Source: Rhea pennata (Eukaryota; Chordata; Aves; Rheiformes; Rheidae). Taken from it: a stretch of 64,000 nucleotides of DNA. Where the stretch lies: positions 28,639,083 to 28,703,082 of the forward strand of contig NC_084671.1 in NCBI RefSeq assembly GCF_028389875.1, written 5' to 3'. A program made the translations under genes and the position numbers. Position 1 is the stretch's first letter. Each line of letters opens with the position of its first letter. The notes below the pieces were generated by a model, which searched no databases, was not told the DNA's origin, and saw only the letters and a list, made by a program, of their open reading frames with translations. Positions 1 to 11,800 of the stretch are shown piece after piece.

Positions 1-426
1 GACTCAGTAAAAGCAGACATGCTATAATGAAACGCTTCTCTGATATTATTGTGTGGAAAACCCACCCCTTGTCATAGGGGAGTGGCAGAAGATTCTAAGA
101 TTCTTCATAGAATTTTTCCTCAGCAAACTGATTCCCTTCACAAGAACCCCTGCCATAAATAACCCCCTGCCAAACTTTCACTGTTCCAGTCTAAGACACC
201 TTGGGAAGAGGGACAGTGTATTTTAATGTGACTAATTGAATATCGAGGTGAGCAGCATGAAAGAAATTTGCACAGATCCTATGCGTATGATTCTAGTTTG
301 AGGCAGTACTATGCATACAACTAATGTTCATGAGTAATAATCTGCCCACAGAAATTATTAGATGTATCTAATTTGCACACACTCTGTCAAAAACTGCTGT
401 AATTGGATCACTAGAAAAACACTCAC

Positions 427-567
427 ATCAGCCCTGAAGGAAACAAAAGCTGAGAGTCTTTCCACTGGTTCCAGCACAACCACACAACACTGGTTGTCCT
501 TGCTTCTCATTCGCCTCAGCCACACCGAGACAGGGATCTTCTCTTTGAAACGGCCTATAATATCCAC
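427..567 (-). CDS. PASK: PASK coding exon 4 (end of PAS-A)
   Basis: Acceptor cttggaaag, donor gtgagtg, phase 0 at both ends. Encodes residues 190-236, VDIIGRFKEKIPVSVWLRR to SAFVSFRAD. It is the last PASK exon in the window; bases 1-426 show no further coding match and are read as intron. Confidence 0.93.
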
Positions 568-3500
568 CTTTCCAAGAAATACAGATGCAATCATAATTCA
601 AGACTGTGGTTATGAATCAAGAAGTTCAAACAAGAATAAGATATTGACCCAAGCTTGCTCTCCCTCATTAGAAAAATATTGTGTCTTGGCTACTTACTAT
701 TTTTTTTAATTGGAAGAAACACAGCTTTAATATAGCGATGAAAAGGCTGGCAAACAATTCACTAATCATACACAGCATGTTGTTGTTGCTTTTGTTTCCT
801 CTCAATCCCAGGAAGACTCAAGCTATTTCCTTCAGCATAGTAAATGCTGAAGTTAATCTAATACCTTACATTCAGTGAAAAGCACCACTCAGAAACACCT
901 TATTTAAAGAAATTCCGGTAATTTGTAGGGTTCAAAGCAGCAGCTAGATCCTTGATTTGAGTATATCCCATGATGCTAATGAATACTCCACATTAGTAAG
1001 GTAGTTCTCATTTTCTGCTGCAAAAACAGTAGTTTAATTTATTGTAGGAGAAGATTCCTCTCAAATCAGATGTTTACTTCTTTTATAACCTGCAGCATTC
1101 ATATCAAGCTTTTTATCATTTTTGTGTGATTTTGACAGAATGGGTTTATGAATTACACAGCAACTCCATGACAACCTATAAAATATTTGGAATTGCTGTA
1201 GTTTATAGTCTGTGTCTTCATAAGCTGTTTAAAATTTTAAATGCCGGCTTTCACTTACTCAAGTTTGGATTTTTCTTCCCAAACTCAGCTGAAGGCACAG
1301 GAAGATCAAGCTTTGAGATGCTGAGAATTTGAGTACGAAAATAACACACCCGAAAGAATGGGAGCTCATTTTCCAAACATGTTTTAGTGACAGCTCACAA
1401 TACCAGCGAAAGAGTAATTTTTAGATGCTTCTCACACACTTCTCTTATAAATAACCCCCCAAAAAAGCAAAATATCAATTCTACTCTTCCACATCTAAGA
1501 TGTTTTGTCACAGCCATTTCACAGTATCTGATTGATGAGTAATTTGTCACATGTAAAATGCAATTAAAAATAATTTTAAGGATATTCTAAAAGACCCAGA
1601 CAACTGGAAACTTTTCAGTAATAAGTTTTTCTTTCTTAAGGAATCTATATTGTTCTTCGTTTGTTTTGTTTCTGTTTTTTAAATCTAGCGTCCTTTAAGC
1701 ATTCATTTGATCACATCGTCGTGACTCTAAAGGTTTGACAGCTGGAAGGATCTCACGAGTGCCACCCAAATCATTTTTTATCATTTGAGTTCCCATATCT
1801 GCACAAGTAAACAGTCCTAAAAAATTGCTTATTTGCCAAACACCCATAAAGTTAACTATATCAGGAAATAATATTGAAAATGTCAAAAAATCCCAAACCC
1901 CTCAATCCAGAAAGCATGTGTATGGTGGGGAATATTTGCTGGAACATTTCACATACCACAGTTCCCGAAACCATTGATGTGCATCCATCAGCTCCTATGT
2001 ACTCTTCACCCACAGCTTCTACTACATCTTGGCCAGATTTTGATATCAGGTGGGACAGCTTTTGACCAATGAGTTCCTGACTACTGCATCCAAGCAGTTT
2101 GCAGGCTTTGTCGTTGGCCACTAGAATCTACAAAAGTAGAAAGGAAAAGAGAAAAAGACAACAAACAAACAAAAATCCAGAAACGCATCAAGTTTCTTCA
2201 ATAGATCATCATGCTGTTGCTTTAATGTGTGACAATATCACTTTACCTCTCATTGGAAAGGGAGAGGTCCTTTTTAGTTCTGAAATCTTACTACTCAACT
2301 CACTAAAACTTCTTGTTCCAGGATAAACCTCACCCAATCCTCTTTGTTAGGAGGGTCTGAGACATTGTTTTCCTTTTAAGCTTCCTGCTTTCTTACTGTC
2401 TACCCCCTCCATCCTCTTGTGTTGCTTAAATTATTGTATCTACAGAGGCAAAACTAGAGAGCTGCACTTTCAAAGAAAATATTTTGTGGCCAGCCCAGGT
2501 TATCTAGCCCTGAAGATGTGCAAAAATCACATAAATTGACATCCTTAAGCCTCTTTACAGGCCAAGTCAGGATTATGCGTCTAGCCCCTATCTCTTTATG
2601 ATGGGAAAGTCTGAACTGTCAGTTCAAGTCAAAAATGAAACAATGCTTTAAATTCTCAGTATACAGTTTCAAACTAATGTTTACTTTGAGGACAAGAACA
2701 GAGAAATTCTCTCTCTCCCAGTGCAAAAAGTATATTTACTGGGGGAGACAGATCTCATGTCACCATGAGCTCATCCTAGTGAAAGTGCTTCCTTGTCACA
2801 AGGCTCAAAACATTTTCTGCTTTTCTTTTCTTCCCTCATGCCACACATCACAATTGCATTCTTCTTTATTGCCTTTTTCTGTTTGAAAAAGAGACTCAAG
2901 ACCTCAGTGCATCTGATACTGTCTTGTGTGCTTTACTGACTACAATCTACGATGGAAATAAATGCATTGCCATCTTTACAGAATTATTGAGCTTGAACCA
3001 ATTATAAAATACCTTCACAGTTTGGAAACTGCCTATAAATACAAGAAGGAATAACAAGCTGTTGAGCCTATAAGATGTCACACGACCGATACTAGTTATG
3101 CATTGCTTTGTTTAGCAGTTAGTATTGCAACACATACAGCAAGTACCTCTGTTGTGTTGACATCCACTGTGAAGATGGCTTTGTTGGGACTGCGTGCAGC
3201 AGTTAAAAGGTGTTGGCTGGATTCCTCCACAATAAGGGCATGCAAAAAGGAACAAGAAGCAGGACTTCCAATGGAACTGGAGAGAGAGGCAGAATCCCAC
3301 TGTGCCCAAGAGCTACCAAGTTTGCTGGTACAAATGTTATGAGCCGCCAATGAAGACAAACAGTAAGAGCTCCATTTCTCTCCTGTGAGAAAGTAAAGAT
3401 CAACTATGTAGCTCTAGAAGTCTACTACAGGAATATTTACGCATGAATAAAATAAAATAGTCAGATGAAACAGCCATCAAGTAATTTCATCTCAAAATAT

Positions 3501-4619
3501 ATGCTCCTAGAAATTACAAAAAAACCCAAATCAATTAAACTAAACATAACAGAAACAATTCTAATAAATAAGTCTTTTTAAGTCACAGCCACTGGAACAA
3601 TTAAACTCAGTTTGTGGGCTAGAAAATATTGCCAACATGCATAAAATTCAACCAGACTAGTCAATTTTCCTTTCGCTCAAGATAATAGAGTTTAAAGGAT
3701 AGGTTTTGAATTCTCTCAAGTTATAAATGTAACTGTTATTAAGTATAATTACTTTAAGTGTTCAAGCCCTTTTTAAATACTGAGTTAGTCAGAAGCCAGT
3801 TAATTAACTATTCACAAGAGCTGACACTGAAATACCTATGCCCACACCAATGTTTTATGTTACACAGTGCCAAGGGATTGTACTAAAATTTTCAGAAGTT
3901 CTGCCTGTAGAAAATGTTTCTTCAGCTAGCAGCATCGGCAATCAAACGTCATCACAAAAAGAGCAAGCTGTGCTGGAAGAGGCGTGATGAACAAGTCATC
4001 ACAAGAACACCTCTGCATTTATGCACTGCGTATCTTATGAATATATTGACCATGAGAAAACAAGAGACATCCATATCTGGGACATGCTTGAAACTAAGAA
4101 GCTCTTTCCCTCCTTAACAGATTCTACTGTAATATCATCTTCCTCCCCATTTGGCAGTTTTTTATGTTTTAGAACATAATATTTAGGACACCAAGTAGCC
4201 AGCAAGCCTACAACTACCTGGTCCAGTAGCAGCCATACAGGTTGCTCCAGCACGAGTACTAGTACAGAGCAAGCATATAATGATATGTCCCCCAAAAATC
4301 TCCCATCCTGAACAAGAGGTTTTTGACAGCTTCTTATTGCTATCACCTCTAGCTTTGGAGTAGCAGAAGGAGGGAGAAAGAAGATCTGAAACCATCTGAA
4401 AGAATAATCATCTTCCCTGACAACACACGAACTCATTCATCTCGGGATGCTCTGCTCACCGGACAGAGACGCTCTGCGCCGGCACAGTTCGGAAAGCTGG
4501 CTTTTCCTCCTCCTGTTGGCCCAGGGGTAGGATCTACTTAGCTTATCAGAATCGCTCAAGTGTTGAGGGGCTGAGCCTGCCGATGAGCCTTCTGAGGAGC
4601 TATGTGCCTCGGCTGCCAT
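427..4619 (-). CDS. PASK: PAS domain-containing serine/threonine kinase (PASK), 5' part only
   Basis: PASK is a nutrient-responsive Ser/Thr kinase whose N-terminal PAS domains restrain a C-terminal kinase domain. Four coding exons are in the window, join(4460..4619, 3147..3382, 1957..2127, 427..567) on the minus strand, giving residues 1-236. The reading frame holds across all junctions (phases 1, 0, 0, 0). Residues about 1-60 are a Ser/Arg-rich leader. Recognisable family landmarks follow: SSYCLSSLAAHNICTSKL, then the PAS-A core NKAIFTVD..TTEILVANDKAC..LLG, IGQKLSHL, GTVVDIIGR, EKIPVSVWLRRM and CCVVVLEPVERLSAFVSF. PAS-B and the kinase domain lie left of position 1. The ATG at 4617-4619 was chosen because an in-frame TGA lies seven codons upstream and the leader length fits the family. 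It is transcribed divergently from PPP1R7. Confidence 0.95.
1957..2127 (-). CDS. PASK: PASK coding exon 3 (PAS-A core)
   Basis: A long pyrimidine tract leads to acceptor ttttgtag. Encodes residues 133-189, ILVANDKACKLLG to SGTV, phase 0 at both ends, donor gtatgtg. The start was set at ATT CTA GTG rather than four codon-bases later because this restores the family's ILVAND. Confidence 0.93.
3147..3382 (-). CDS. PASK: PASK coding exon 2
   Basis: Acceptor tttctcacag, donor gtacttg. Encodes residues 54-132, from GEKWSSYCLSSLAAHNIC to NKAIFTVDVNTTE, the first strand of PAS-A. Ends in phase 0. Confidence 0.93.
4460..4619 (-). CDS. PASK: PASK coding exon 1
   Basis: Encodes residues 1-53 plus one base. 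It starts at the ATG in context gactATGGC and ends ...SLS with donor gtgagc. The segment is rich in Ser and basic residues and poorly conserved, as expected for the PASK leader. Confidence 0.88.
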
Positions 4620-4621
4620 AG

Positions 4622-4639
4622 TCAAACCCTGGTTGTCAT
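4622..4639 (-). other. Minimal upstream ORF in the PASK leader
   Basis: An ATG at 4637-4639 opens a five-codon frame (MTTRV) that stops with TGA at 4622-4624, two bases before the PASK ATG. A pyrimidine-rich stretch ending gttgcag (AG at 4662-4663) could be the acceptor of the 5' UTR exon, in which case the uORF is in the mature mRNA. Whether it is translated is not known. Confidence 0.6.
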
Positions 4640-4848
4640 GTCACGCCTAGAGAGCCACCGTCTGCAACAGAAACGTAGCAGCATTCCTACCGCTCGCTGC
4701 TCGTTTTAACAGCAGAAGCGGGTTATTTTTGCGGTAATTCTCTACGTTCATTCAGCGAGCAGCACAGAAACGCCCTCCCCAGCCCGCCCGTGGCGAGGAG
4801 TGCGGCCCGGCCCAGCTCACCGAGTCCTCCCTCGGCCCCTGCACGGCG

Positions 4849-4895
4849 CAGCCCCAGCCCCAGCCCCAGCCCCAGCCCCAGCCCCAGCCCCAGCC
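4849..4895. repeat. CAGCCC / GGGGCT hexamer array
   Basis: Nearly eight uninterrupted copies of the hexamer cagccc run across 47 bases. On the PASK sense strand this reads GGGGCT, with eight G-runs of four, able to form G-quadruplexes. It sits 230-280 bases upstream of the PASK ATG, inside the CpG-rich promoter. Confidence 0.95.
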
Positions 4896-5041
4896 GCGCC
4901 GCACCGCACCCGACCGGATCGTACCCGCCGCCCTCTCAGAGCAGTTACCACAGAGCCGCGGGCGCGAGGAAGCAAGAGGCGGGACTCCCTGGCCGCGCTG
5001 CCCAATAAGCAAAGGAGGTGGGCGAGCGGCACTCAGGAGAA

Positions 5042-5046
5042 CCAAT
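5042..5046 (+). promoter_or_regulatory. CCAAT box, PASK side
   Basis: ccaat in the context gaaccaatcag is a strong NF-Y core. A second ccaat is at 5002-5006. Both are upstream of PASK in its direction of transcription. Confidence 0.5.
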
Positions 5047-5633
5047 CAGACGCCGAGGCGCGGGGCGGCGGGCCGCTTGAATGGATAAAGCCGCCCGCCG
5101 CTGCCACCCGCCGGCCCGCGCGCTGCGCTGTCGTTACTACGGGCGCTCGGGCCGACGTCGGGCGGCGCACTGAGAGAGCCTGGGGAAATGGGCAGCTCCC
5201 TCCGGGCTCTCTGTCCCTCACCGCAGCCTTCTTCGCGCCCCCGCGATGCCCTGTTGAGAGCGACCGCCTGCGGGCAGCCCCAGGGCGGGCCGCGCCGGGC
5301 TGCCCGCTCTCGCGGCCTGAGAGGAGGTGTGTGGGAGGGCCCAGGGGTGACGAAGCCTCAGCAAAGCCTGAGCAAAGGCCAGGGCTTCGGTCAGGGCCTA
5401 GCAGAGTCGCGGGGTGGGGAAGGCCCGCAGGGCTGAGGCAGGGAACTCCTCTGTGTCGGAGGAGCTGGCCGCTCTGCAGGCTGAAGGAGATCCTTGGAAG
5501 GCTTTGCAGGCGGCTCTAAACGGCCAGAAAGAGTTCGCTGAGGCCCGAGGCACTGGTGGTGGGCTGGGAAGTGGCACCCCCACCCCCCGCCAATGCCAGG
5601 CGCGAAGGCAGCATCCTCCTCTGCCCGCAGAGA

Positions 5634-5652
5634 ACTACAGTTCCCAGAAGGC
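5634..5652 (+). promoter_or_regulatory. ZNF143/STAF-type site
   Basis: The bases actacagttcccagaaggc closely match the known ZNF143 (SBS) consensus ACTACAATTCCCAGAATGC. It lies about 190 bases upstream of the PPP1R7 ATG, a usual location for this factor at CpG promoters. Binding itself is inference. Confidence 0.75.
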
Positions 5653-5671
5653 AGCGGGGGCTCAGGCTCGC

Positions 5672-5681
5672 GCGCATGCGC
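5672..5681. promoter_or_regulatory. NRF1-type palindrome
   Basis: The bases gcgcatgcgc are the perfect NRF1 core palindrome, 20 bases after the ZNF143-type site. This pairing is common at divergent housekeeping promoters. Confidence 0.75.
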
Positions 5682-5699
5682 GGGAGTGTTGACGGGCGG

Positions 5700-5713
5700 C
5701 CAATGCCCCGCCC
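5700..5713 (+). promoter_or_regulatory. CCAAT box with adjacent GC box
   Basis: ccaat at 5700-5704 is followed directly by gccccgccc, an NF-Y site next to an SP/KLF site. It points to PPP1R7 transcription starting downstream, before 5841. Confidence 0.6.
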
Positions 5714-5778
5714 CTCCCTCGACGGCGCACCGCCTCGCAGCGGTGACTGGCTGCGGCGCTCCGCCAACGGCGGGCTCT

Positions 5779-5784
5779 GATTGG
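5779..5784 (-). promoter_or_regulatory. Inverted CCAAT box
   Basis: gattgg, about 60 bases upstream of the PPP1R7 ATG, is an inverted CCAAT element in the usual NF-Y position. Confidence 0.55.
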
Positions 5785-5840
5785 CCGAGGCGGCCGTTGC
5801 GACGGTTTCCGGCGGGGGGGTGGGGGGGAGGAGAAGCAAC

Positions 5841-5883
5841 ATGGCGGCGGAGAGCGGAGAGGGACCGCAGGAGATGATGGAGG
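5841..5883 (+). CDS. PPP1R7: PPP1R7 coding exon 1
   Basis: Residues 1-14 (MAAESGEGPQEMME) plus one base. Donor gtgaga. Lies within the CpG-rich block. Confidence 0.95.
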
Positions 5884-8800
5884 GTGAGAGCCCGCCGGGC
5901 GCCGGCACGGCCGCGGCCGCTGAGGGGGCGGGGGCGGGCGGCGCTCGGCCGTTGTCGCTCGGCGGGGCGGCTGCCGGGCCCTCCGCCGTGCGGGGGGCGG
6001 GGAGGGGGACGCCGCCGCCGCCGCTGTTGGACCCCGGGGGCGGCTGCCCGTTGGGGTGGGGGGCCTGCGGGCCGAGGAGGGCCGGCGGCCTGTGGCGCAG
6101 GTGCTGTTTGGGGCACGACGTGATGCGGCCCCCTCCTCCCCCCTTCCTTGGGAGCTTCGCGCGCGGGAGGTGACCGAAGTGGGTTGGTGGAGATGACCTA
6201 AAAAGCGACGGTGATCGCAAGCGGCACCCTGGCATGGCGCTGCTCCTCCTCGGTCGCCCTGGGAGGGGAGTGTAAAGGCCGAGGGGTGTCTGTGCGCTGC
6301 GCACAGCGAAAGAGCTCCCGCTCCCCCGGGGCCAGGGTGGTCGCGGAGTTGTGACCGGGGAAAGGATGGAGCGGTCAGGCTGGGGAGACACTTGCTTTAT
6401 CTACAGGGATTTTTTTTTTTTTTTTTTTTTTGAAGCCTTTACTCATGTCATTGGTACTGTTGTACGAGATACTGATTTTTTTTTCCTAAAAGCTCTTTAA
6501 ATGTAATGATAAATGTAATAATAAAATATAATTCCATCTCCGTAATCTTTGGATTTGCACTCCTTTGATCTAAGAAATTTCCTTTTTCCTCCAGTCTTCT
6601 TCCCAGATTGTTGGTTTTAGGAAGATCTGAAGGGAGGAAAAAGTGCATCCAAAATCAAACTAGAAACAAGGGGTAAGAGGCCTTTTATTTAAGACTAAAC
6701 CTTTAATTTAGTTAACTTAGGATTTCTACTAACTGCATAGTGGTGTACATGAGTCCTGGTTATTATCTTTGCTTGCTACTTCTCTGCTCCACTCACAAAA
6801 GTAGCCTAAATCTCCTGTTATGTATCTTATACAGTTGATAAGCGGATTGAATCGGAGGAGTCAGGAGATGAAGAAGGGAAGAAGCAAGCAGCTTGCCTAG
6901 TAACAGACCTCAGTCAGCAGAGCCTGAGAGACGAGCAGAATGGCAAGAACTCCACAGGTACCCAGCCGATCTAATTGGCCACCCTAGGAAGGGTGGCCTT
7001 ACTTACAGCAGTATCTGTGCATCATTCCTTTGTATTTTTCATGGCTATATGTGATATCTGTATTATTACATGAATTTTTCATAGAACTCTTTTTAGAAAA
7101 CTAATGGTAAGGTACTCATTGGTAGAACAAAGCTGCCTTTCTTTTATGGAAAGGCGCTGCAAATGTTCATTAGAAACAAAAAAGGAACAGTTCTTTATTA
7201 GTATATGTAGCTATTTACTTTTAAATTGCTGGATTCCTTTGAAACGCAAAGGAGACTATTTCTAGACAGAGTGAAGGAAGCTTTCAGTCATTATTTTAAA
7301 AACCTTTAAAAGATGTTTCAAAATATTTGCCTCTGTATGTTTGAATCCTCTTGATTTAGAACTCCTACTGCTATTTCTGCTGTTTATATTACTGTAATGT
7401 GGTAGAATTTTTGACAGGCTTTTTTTTTTTTTAAGCTTGTACGTGTTTGATAAAGGTTTGTTTTTTTTTTTCGTAACTTGCTTAGACTCAATTGGAGCAA
7501 ATCCATCTCTGACGATCCTCTGAAGACTTGTCGACTTTAACTAAACCTCTAGTGCTTGTTGGTGGATGTTGGACTAAAAAGAGTTAAATCTCTAATAGAT
7601 CTAAAGCGAGTCCTAGCTAATAATTTTAGATATAATAACATCCTTTTGAAGAACATATTAAAGTAACTATAGGTCTGGAAATGAAAGTGAAATAATGCAG
7701 CAATGTTTTTCTGCAGCATTTTTTTTGACCATCCTCTTTTACAGATCCCTTTTAACCACATCCTTTAGAATTTGCAAAATTATTTCCCAAAACAGTAAAT
7801 TATTGTGAGAATTTGAACTCTCATTTCCTAATAAAATGATCTCAGTCTAGCTATAATTCCCTGTTAACATATAGTTTTCTATGATTACTGGCAAAATGGT
7901 GTGATGATGTCTGTCAAAATGCACGAGCACATCTTGCAAATTGTAGAGCCCAGGCACTATATGGACGGTAAAACCAAGCAGATCAGTCACTCATTGTTTT
8001 CTTTTGCACACACACAGCATTTTGAACATTAATTCAGCTAACGTTGTTTAGCTGCACATTTAAAGTTATATTTTGTATGTTGTTTCCTCTGGGAATTATA
8101 ATATTAAAGGGAAGACTTCCAATGTCATATTTTCATTACAAATTGAAGCAGGAACAGAATTCAGGTTTGGTGGGTGGATTATACTGAGAACTATTTAAGT
8201 TAATGACTGTGTTGTCATTTCTTCTTCTTCCAAACCGATAGGATTCAGCAGATTTCAACTAGAACAGAGACCAAGCAGGGGAAATAATTTTGGAACATTT
8301 GAATTAGTGTCAGTAGCCAGCTTCTGAGTTGCCCAGTTGAAGGAAAATGAACAGTTTTCCATGCTTTCCACAGAAGAACATAGAGAAAACTCAAGCAGCT
8401 GCAATTTCAAATTTTTCATTCAGCTAATTCTCTGAAGAATAGCAGCTCTGTTTAGGAAGCCTATAACTTAGCTATATATAATATTTTTCATGCATATGCA
8501 GTTAAAGAATGCAGTTAGGCTTTTGGTTGCATTAATGCTTGTGGTACTGTGGAATTACATAACTCTGTAACTACTGTTCCGTATTGCGGATCTCATGTTC
8601 CCCAGATGTAGCCTTTTCCCTGCATCTGCAAAGCTGCGTAGGTTACAGACATCCGTTTCATTAAAAACTCAGTTTAAGTAGCTTCACTGCTAGAACAATG
8701 TTTTTTTTCCCCTTTGAGAAACCCTGCTACATTTAAAAATTGTGGCCATAGGAAATTGTTTGTCTACTTGAATGCCCACAAGTGAAACTGCGCTTTGGTT

Positions 8801-11800
8801 TGTAGAAATGACTGTAGAAGGGGCAGTTTAGGGCTCTTTGTGTTTTGTATTTATTTGGTTCGTAAACAAAACAATTTTTGGTCAGTTCGTGGTCAGTAAA
8901 TCCTCTAGAACTGTTGTTTTCTTGCTAATATGTTCTTTAGAGTAAATATGTACACTGATTTTTTTTTTTTCCTTTTTTTTTTTTGGTACCAATATTGATC
9001 TATCCATGTTGTAAGTGTATAAATCTCACTGCTTAGTCTGTTAGGTGGAGAAGATTTTATCCTGTACCTAAAATTTATGAAAATCAGCTTCACTGCAGGA
9101 AAGCTTTTGCCTTTGTGTTCAGGTTTAAATTCCTCTTATTGTTGTGAATTCAGCGTATGTATGTTTGCTGTGTGATTCTGACTGTTAGGAAGCAGTGGGG
9201 CTTTGGTTTTGTGCCTCTGGAGTTGTGTGCTTCTTGCCCACACTGACTCTGCCAGTGTGCTGGACTAAAATCTATCTATTGCTAAGATACCAGTCTTGTT
9301 AAAAGGCTGCTGTTTCTAAGTCAGATGTGTTGTATTTGTCTTGCCTTTGCTATGGCATCTTTTTAGATTTTTGGGGATTTGTTGGGAATTTTCTGGAGAT
9401 AATGAATGTCTTCTATCCCATAATAATCCTTCGGAGACTGTCAGTTTCTTCATAGTGAGAAAGAGAGGACTTGTATGGAGGAGGAAGGAATTAAGGTGTG
9501 ACTGCTTGTTGGTTTTTAGTATAGTTGATTAAAACAAATTACACTAGTAATCTTTGCTAGTAGATAACTCCTTTCGTGTACTGTATCTGCACTGTTTGCT
9601 CATACAAAGGTTGTATGTGAAACACGGCGTAAACAGCTCAAGTGTTCGTGTAATGCAGAATTTTATTGCTCCTTGAGATGCCATGGGTAACTAGACATGG
9701 GTTATAAAGTCAAACGTGTTTTGTGCCAGTAAATTCTCTATCCAAATGCTAGTAACAGCACCGCATATATCCACAAGTGTTTGAAGAAATCAGTGGCTGT
9801 AAATCATTGTTAAGAAAAATCTCTCTGCAAACTGGTGAGGACTCTTTCTTTCTTGTTCAGCCTAGACTACATCACCTTTTGACCTGACTATTGGTCCAGT
9901 CACTCAATATCAAAAGGAGGAGGAGGAGGCAGTATTTTACTTGCGTTTCTAAAGTGCTCTCAGAGCTGTTCATCAGCAGATCCTAGTGTAATGTATTTAA
10001 CATAAACATTTGGTTTTGGCAGTATTAGTAGTCCGTAGTGGACTGAGAAATACGTATTTTTTATAGAGAAGCTTGTCAGCCAAAAAAAGTTTGAGGAATA
10101 AGGGTTTTCACCAAATTATCTACTAAGTGCATTGTGGCTTTTAATGTTGAAGAACTTACAAGTTGCAAAGGGAGAAGTTCCTTTACCATGAAAACTGTGA
10201 CTTATTGCTGGTGCAACTTAATACAAGGGGACCATTTTAGGGAGGGTTGTTTTGTTTTGTTTTAGTATGATCTCTCAGATCTTGTTCGAAACTTGGACTG
10301 TATCCCTGTTGGCCGTAAATTCAGCTAGGCTACTTGTTTGTCTTGGAGTTTTCCGTTTGCGGCATCTTGCATCCTAGCAATGGATCAAGTAGGTACAGCT
10401 TTAGTAGCAGCAGGACAGTATCCCACTCCTCTGCCGAAGTGCATCACTCCTGATCTGGAAGAATAATAGGGGAAAAGAACTGTTGTCCACTACTAAAATG
10501 CTGTTAGGCATACATATTTTGTCAGTTTTGGTGGTGTTTCGATAAATACACCCAAACGACCGGCTTGTTTCACACCTTCAAAATATGAATTATGCTTCCT
10601 GTTAGTTTATGATATATATGGTATTAGAAGATGAGGACAGAGGATTGTGTTTACGCTTAAATTTCATGAGTCAGTTCAGTGAGGGCTGTCCCCTGTTTGA
10701 ATTCCCTGGGGGGAGCAAGAGACCAAATACAGCAAGGCAAATGACTGTGAAGCAACTGAAACCGGTTAAGCCCTGCTATGGAAAATGCCAAGCGTCTGTA
10801 AGACAAGCACTCGTTAAGGGTACGAGTTATTTGGCATTTATGTGGCTGTTGTAGCCATGCTGGACTGTAAAAATAGTCATTATTTCTGGATTAATGGAAT
10901 GAGCTTGCATGTGGTAATGCAGGAGTTAATTCAGAATCTTTGTACTTAGGACTGTAATTAAAGATTTTTATGGTGTTCTTTCAGTGGTACATGCAGAGGC
11001 TATACATATACAACATGCAGCCTGTTTCCACTTCATATCTATCTTGCAAAGTCTAATTAGACTTTCCCATTTGTTGGGGATGGTGTGCTGGTTGCATCAA
11101 TTTCAGAAGGAATCAGGCATGAATTATTCAACGTGAATGTATCCACTAAACTCCACTCCCTCTTGTGCTGTGCTAGAAGTACAGCAAATGTTGGGCTGTC
11201 TTCCAGAGCTGTAAAAGCATTTCCCAAGAAAATGTAAGCGGTGTGATAAACAGTGTTTTCTAGCATATTAGTGTGTTCATTTAATAAACAAAAAATGGAG
11301 ATCCAGGCAAAACTGTGCACAACGGTGATGGAAATTGGTAATATTTATGAATGAAAAGCTCAAGGGTGGGATTGTTGTCGTTCTTGGTTGTGGTTGGTGC
11401 TGCTCTAGGCGATACAGGTGTGCTAGGTTTGTTCTTGGCAGCACTGCTTCAGATTGAGAAGAAACCCTTTGGATGGTAACTCTTCAGAGGGATGATGGTG
11501 GGGTGGTAAGGGAGACAGGGAAAGGAATCTTGCCAAAAATCAGTTTTAAGCCAGCATTATTTACCAGCCCTCCATGCAGAGTGGGTGAGGTGCTGTTCTT
11601 TCTGTGCCTTGCCTCTGGGCATGAAATCCTGTTGTAGAGGAAGCTTTTGTTGATGACTAGATGTCATGATGAGAGCCAGATAGTCTGGTGCATTAAAAAT
11701 ACACTTCACCTATCTTAACTGTGCATCTTGTGTGTTATTTCTTCAGAAGAGTATTTGTTTCCCTTTTCTGTCCATTTGCTAGCCGCTGTAACTTCACCAT

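Larger units (their letters stand above)
4600..6400. promoter_or_regulatory. Divergent CpG-rich PASK/PPP1R7 promoter
   Basis: The 1.2 kb between the two start codons, and the start of PPP1R7 intron 1, are strikingly GC- and CpG-rich against AT-rich flanks. No TATA box is placed near either start. The block carries CCAAT boxes near 5002 and 5042 on the PASK side, CCAAT at 5700-5704 followed by a GC box, an inverted CCAAT at 5780-5784, a ZNF143-type site and an NRF1-type site. This is the pattern of a housekeeping bidirectional promoter. Boundaries are judged by eye. Confidence 0.85.

Noticed and set aside
4800-5519. 239-codon plus-strand open frame in the promoter
   Set aside because: Stops are rare in GC-rich sequence. 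Its residues are Pro/Arg/Ala-rich with the hexamer repeat translated, and there is no domain or splice support.
5516-6391. 291-codon minus-strand open frame opposite PPP1R7 exon 1
   Set aside because: It is antisense to the CpG-rich block and low-complexity Pro/Arg/Ser; a composition artefact.
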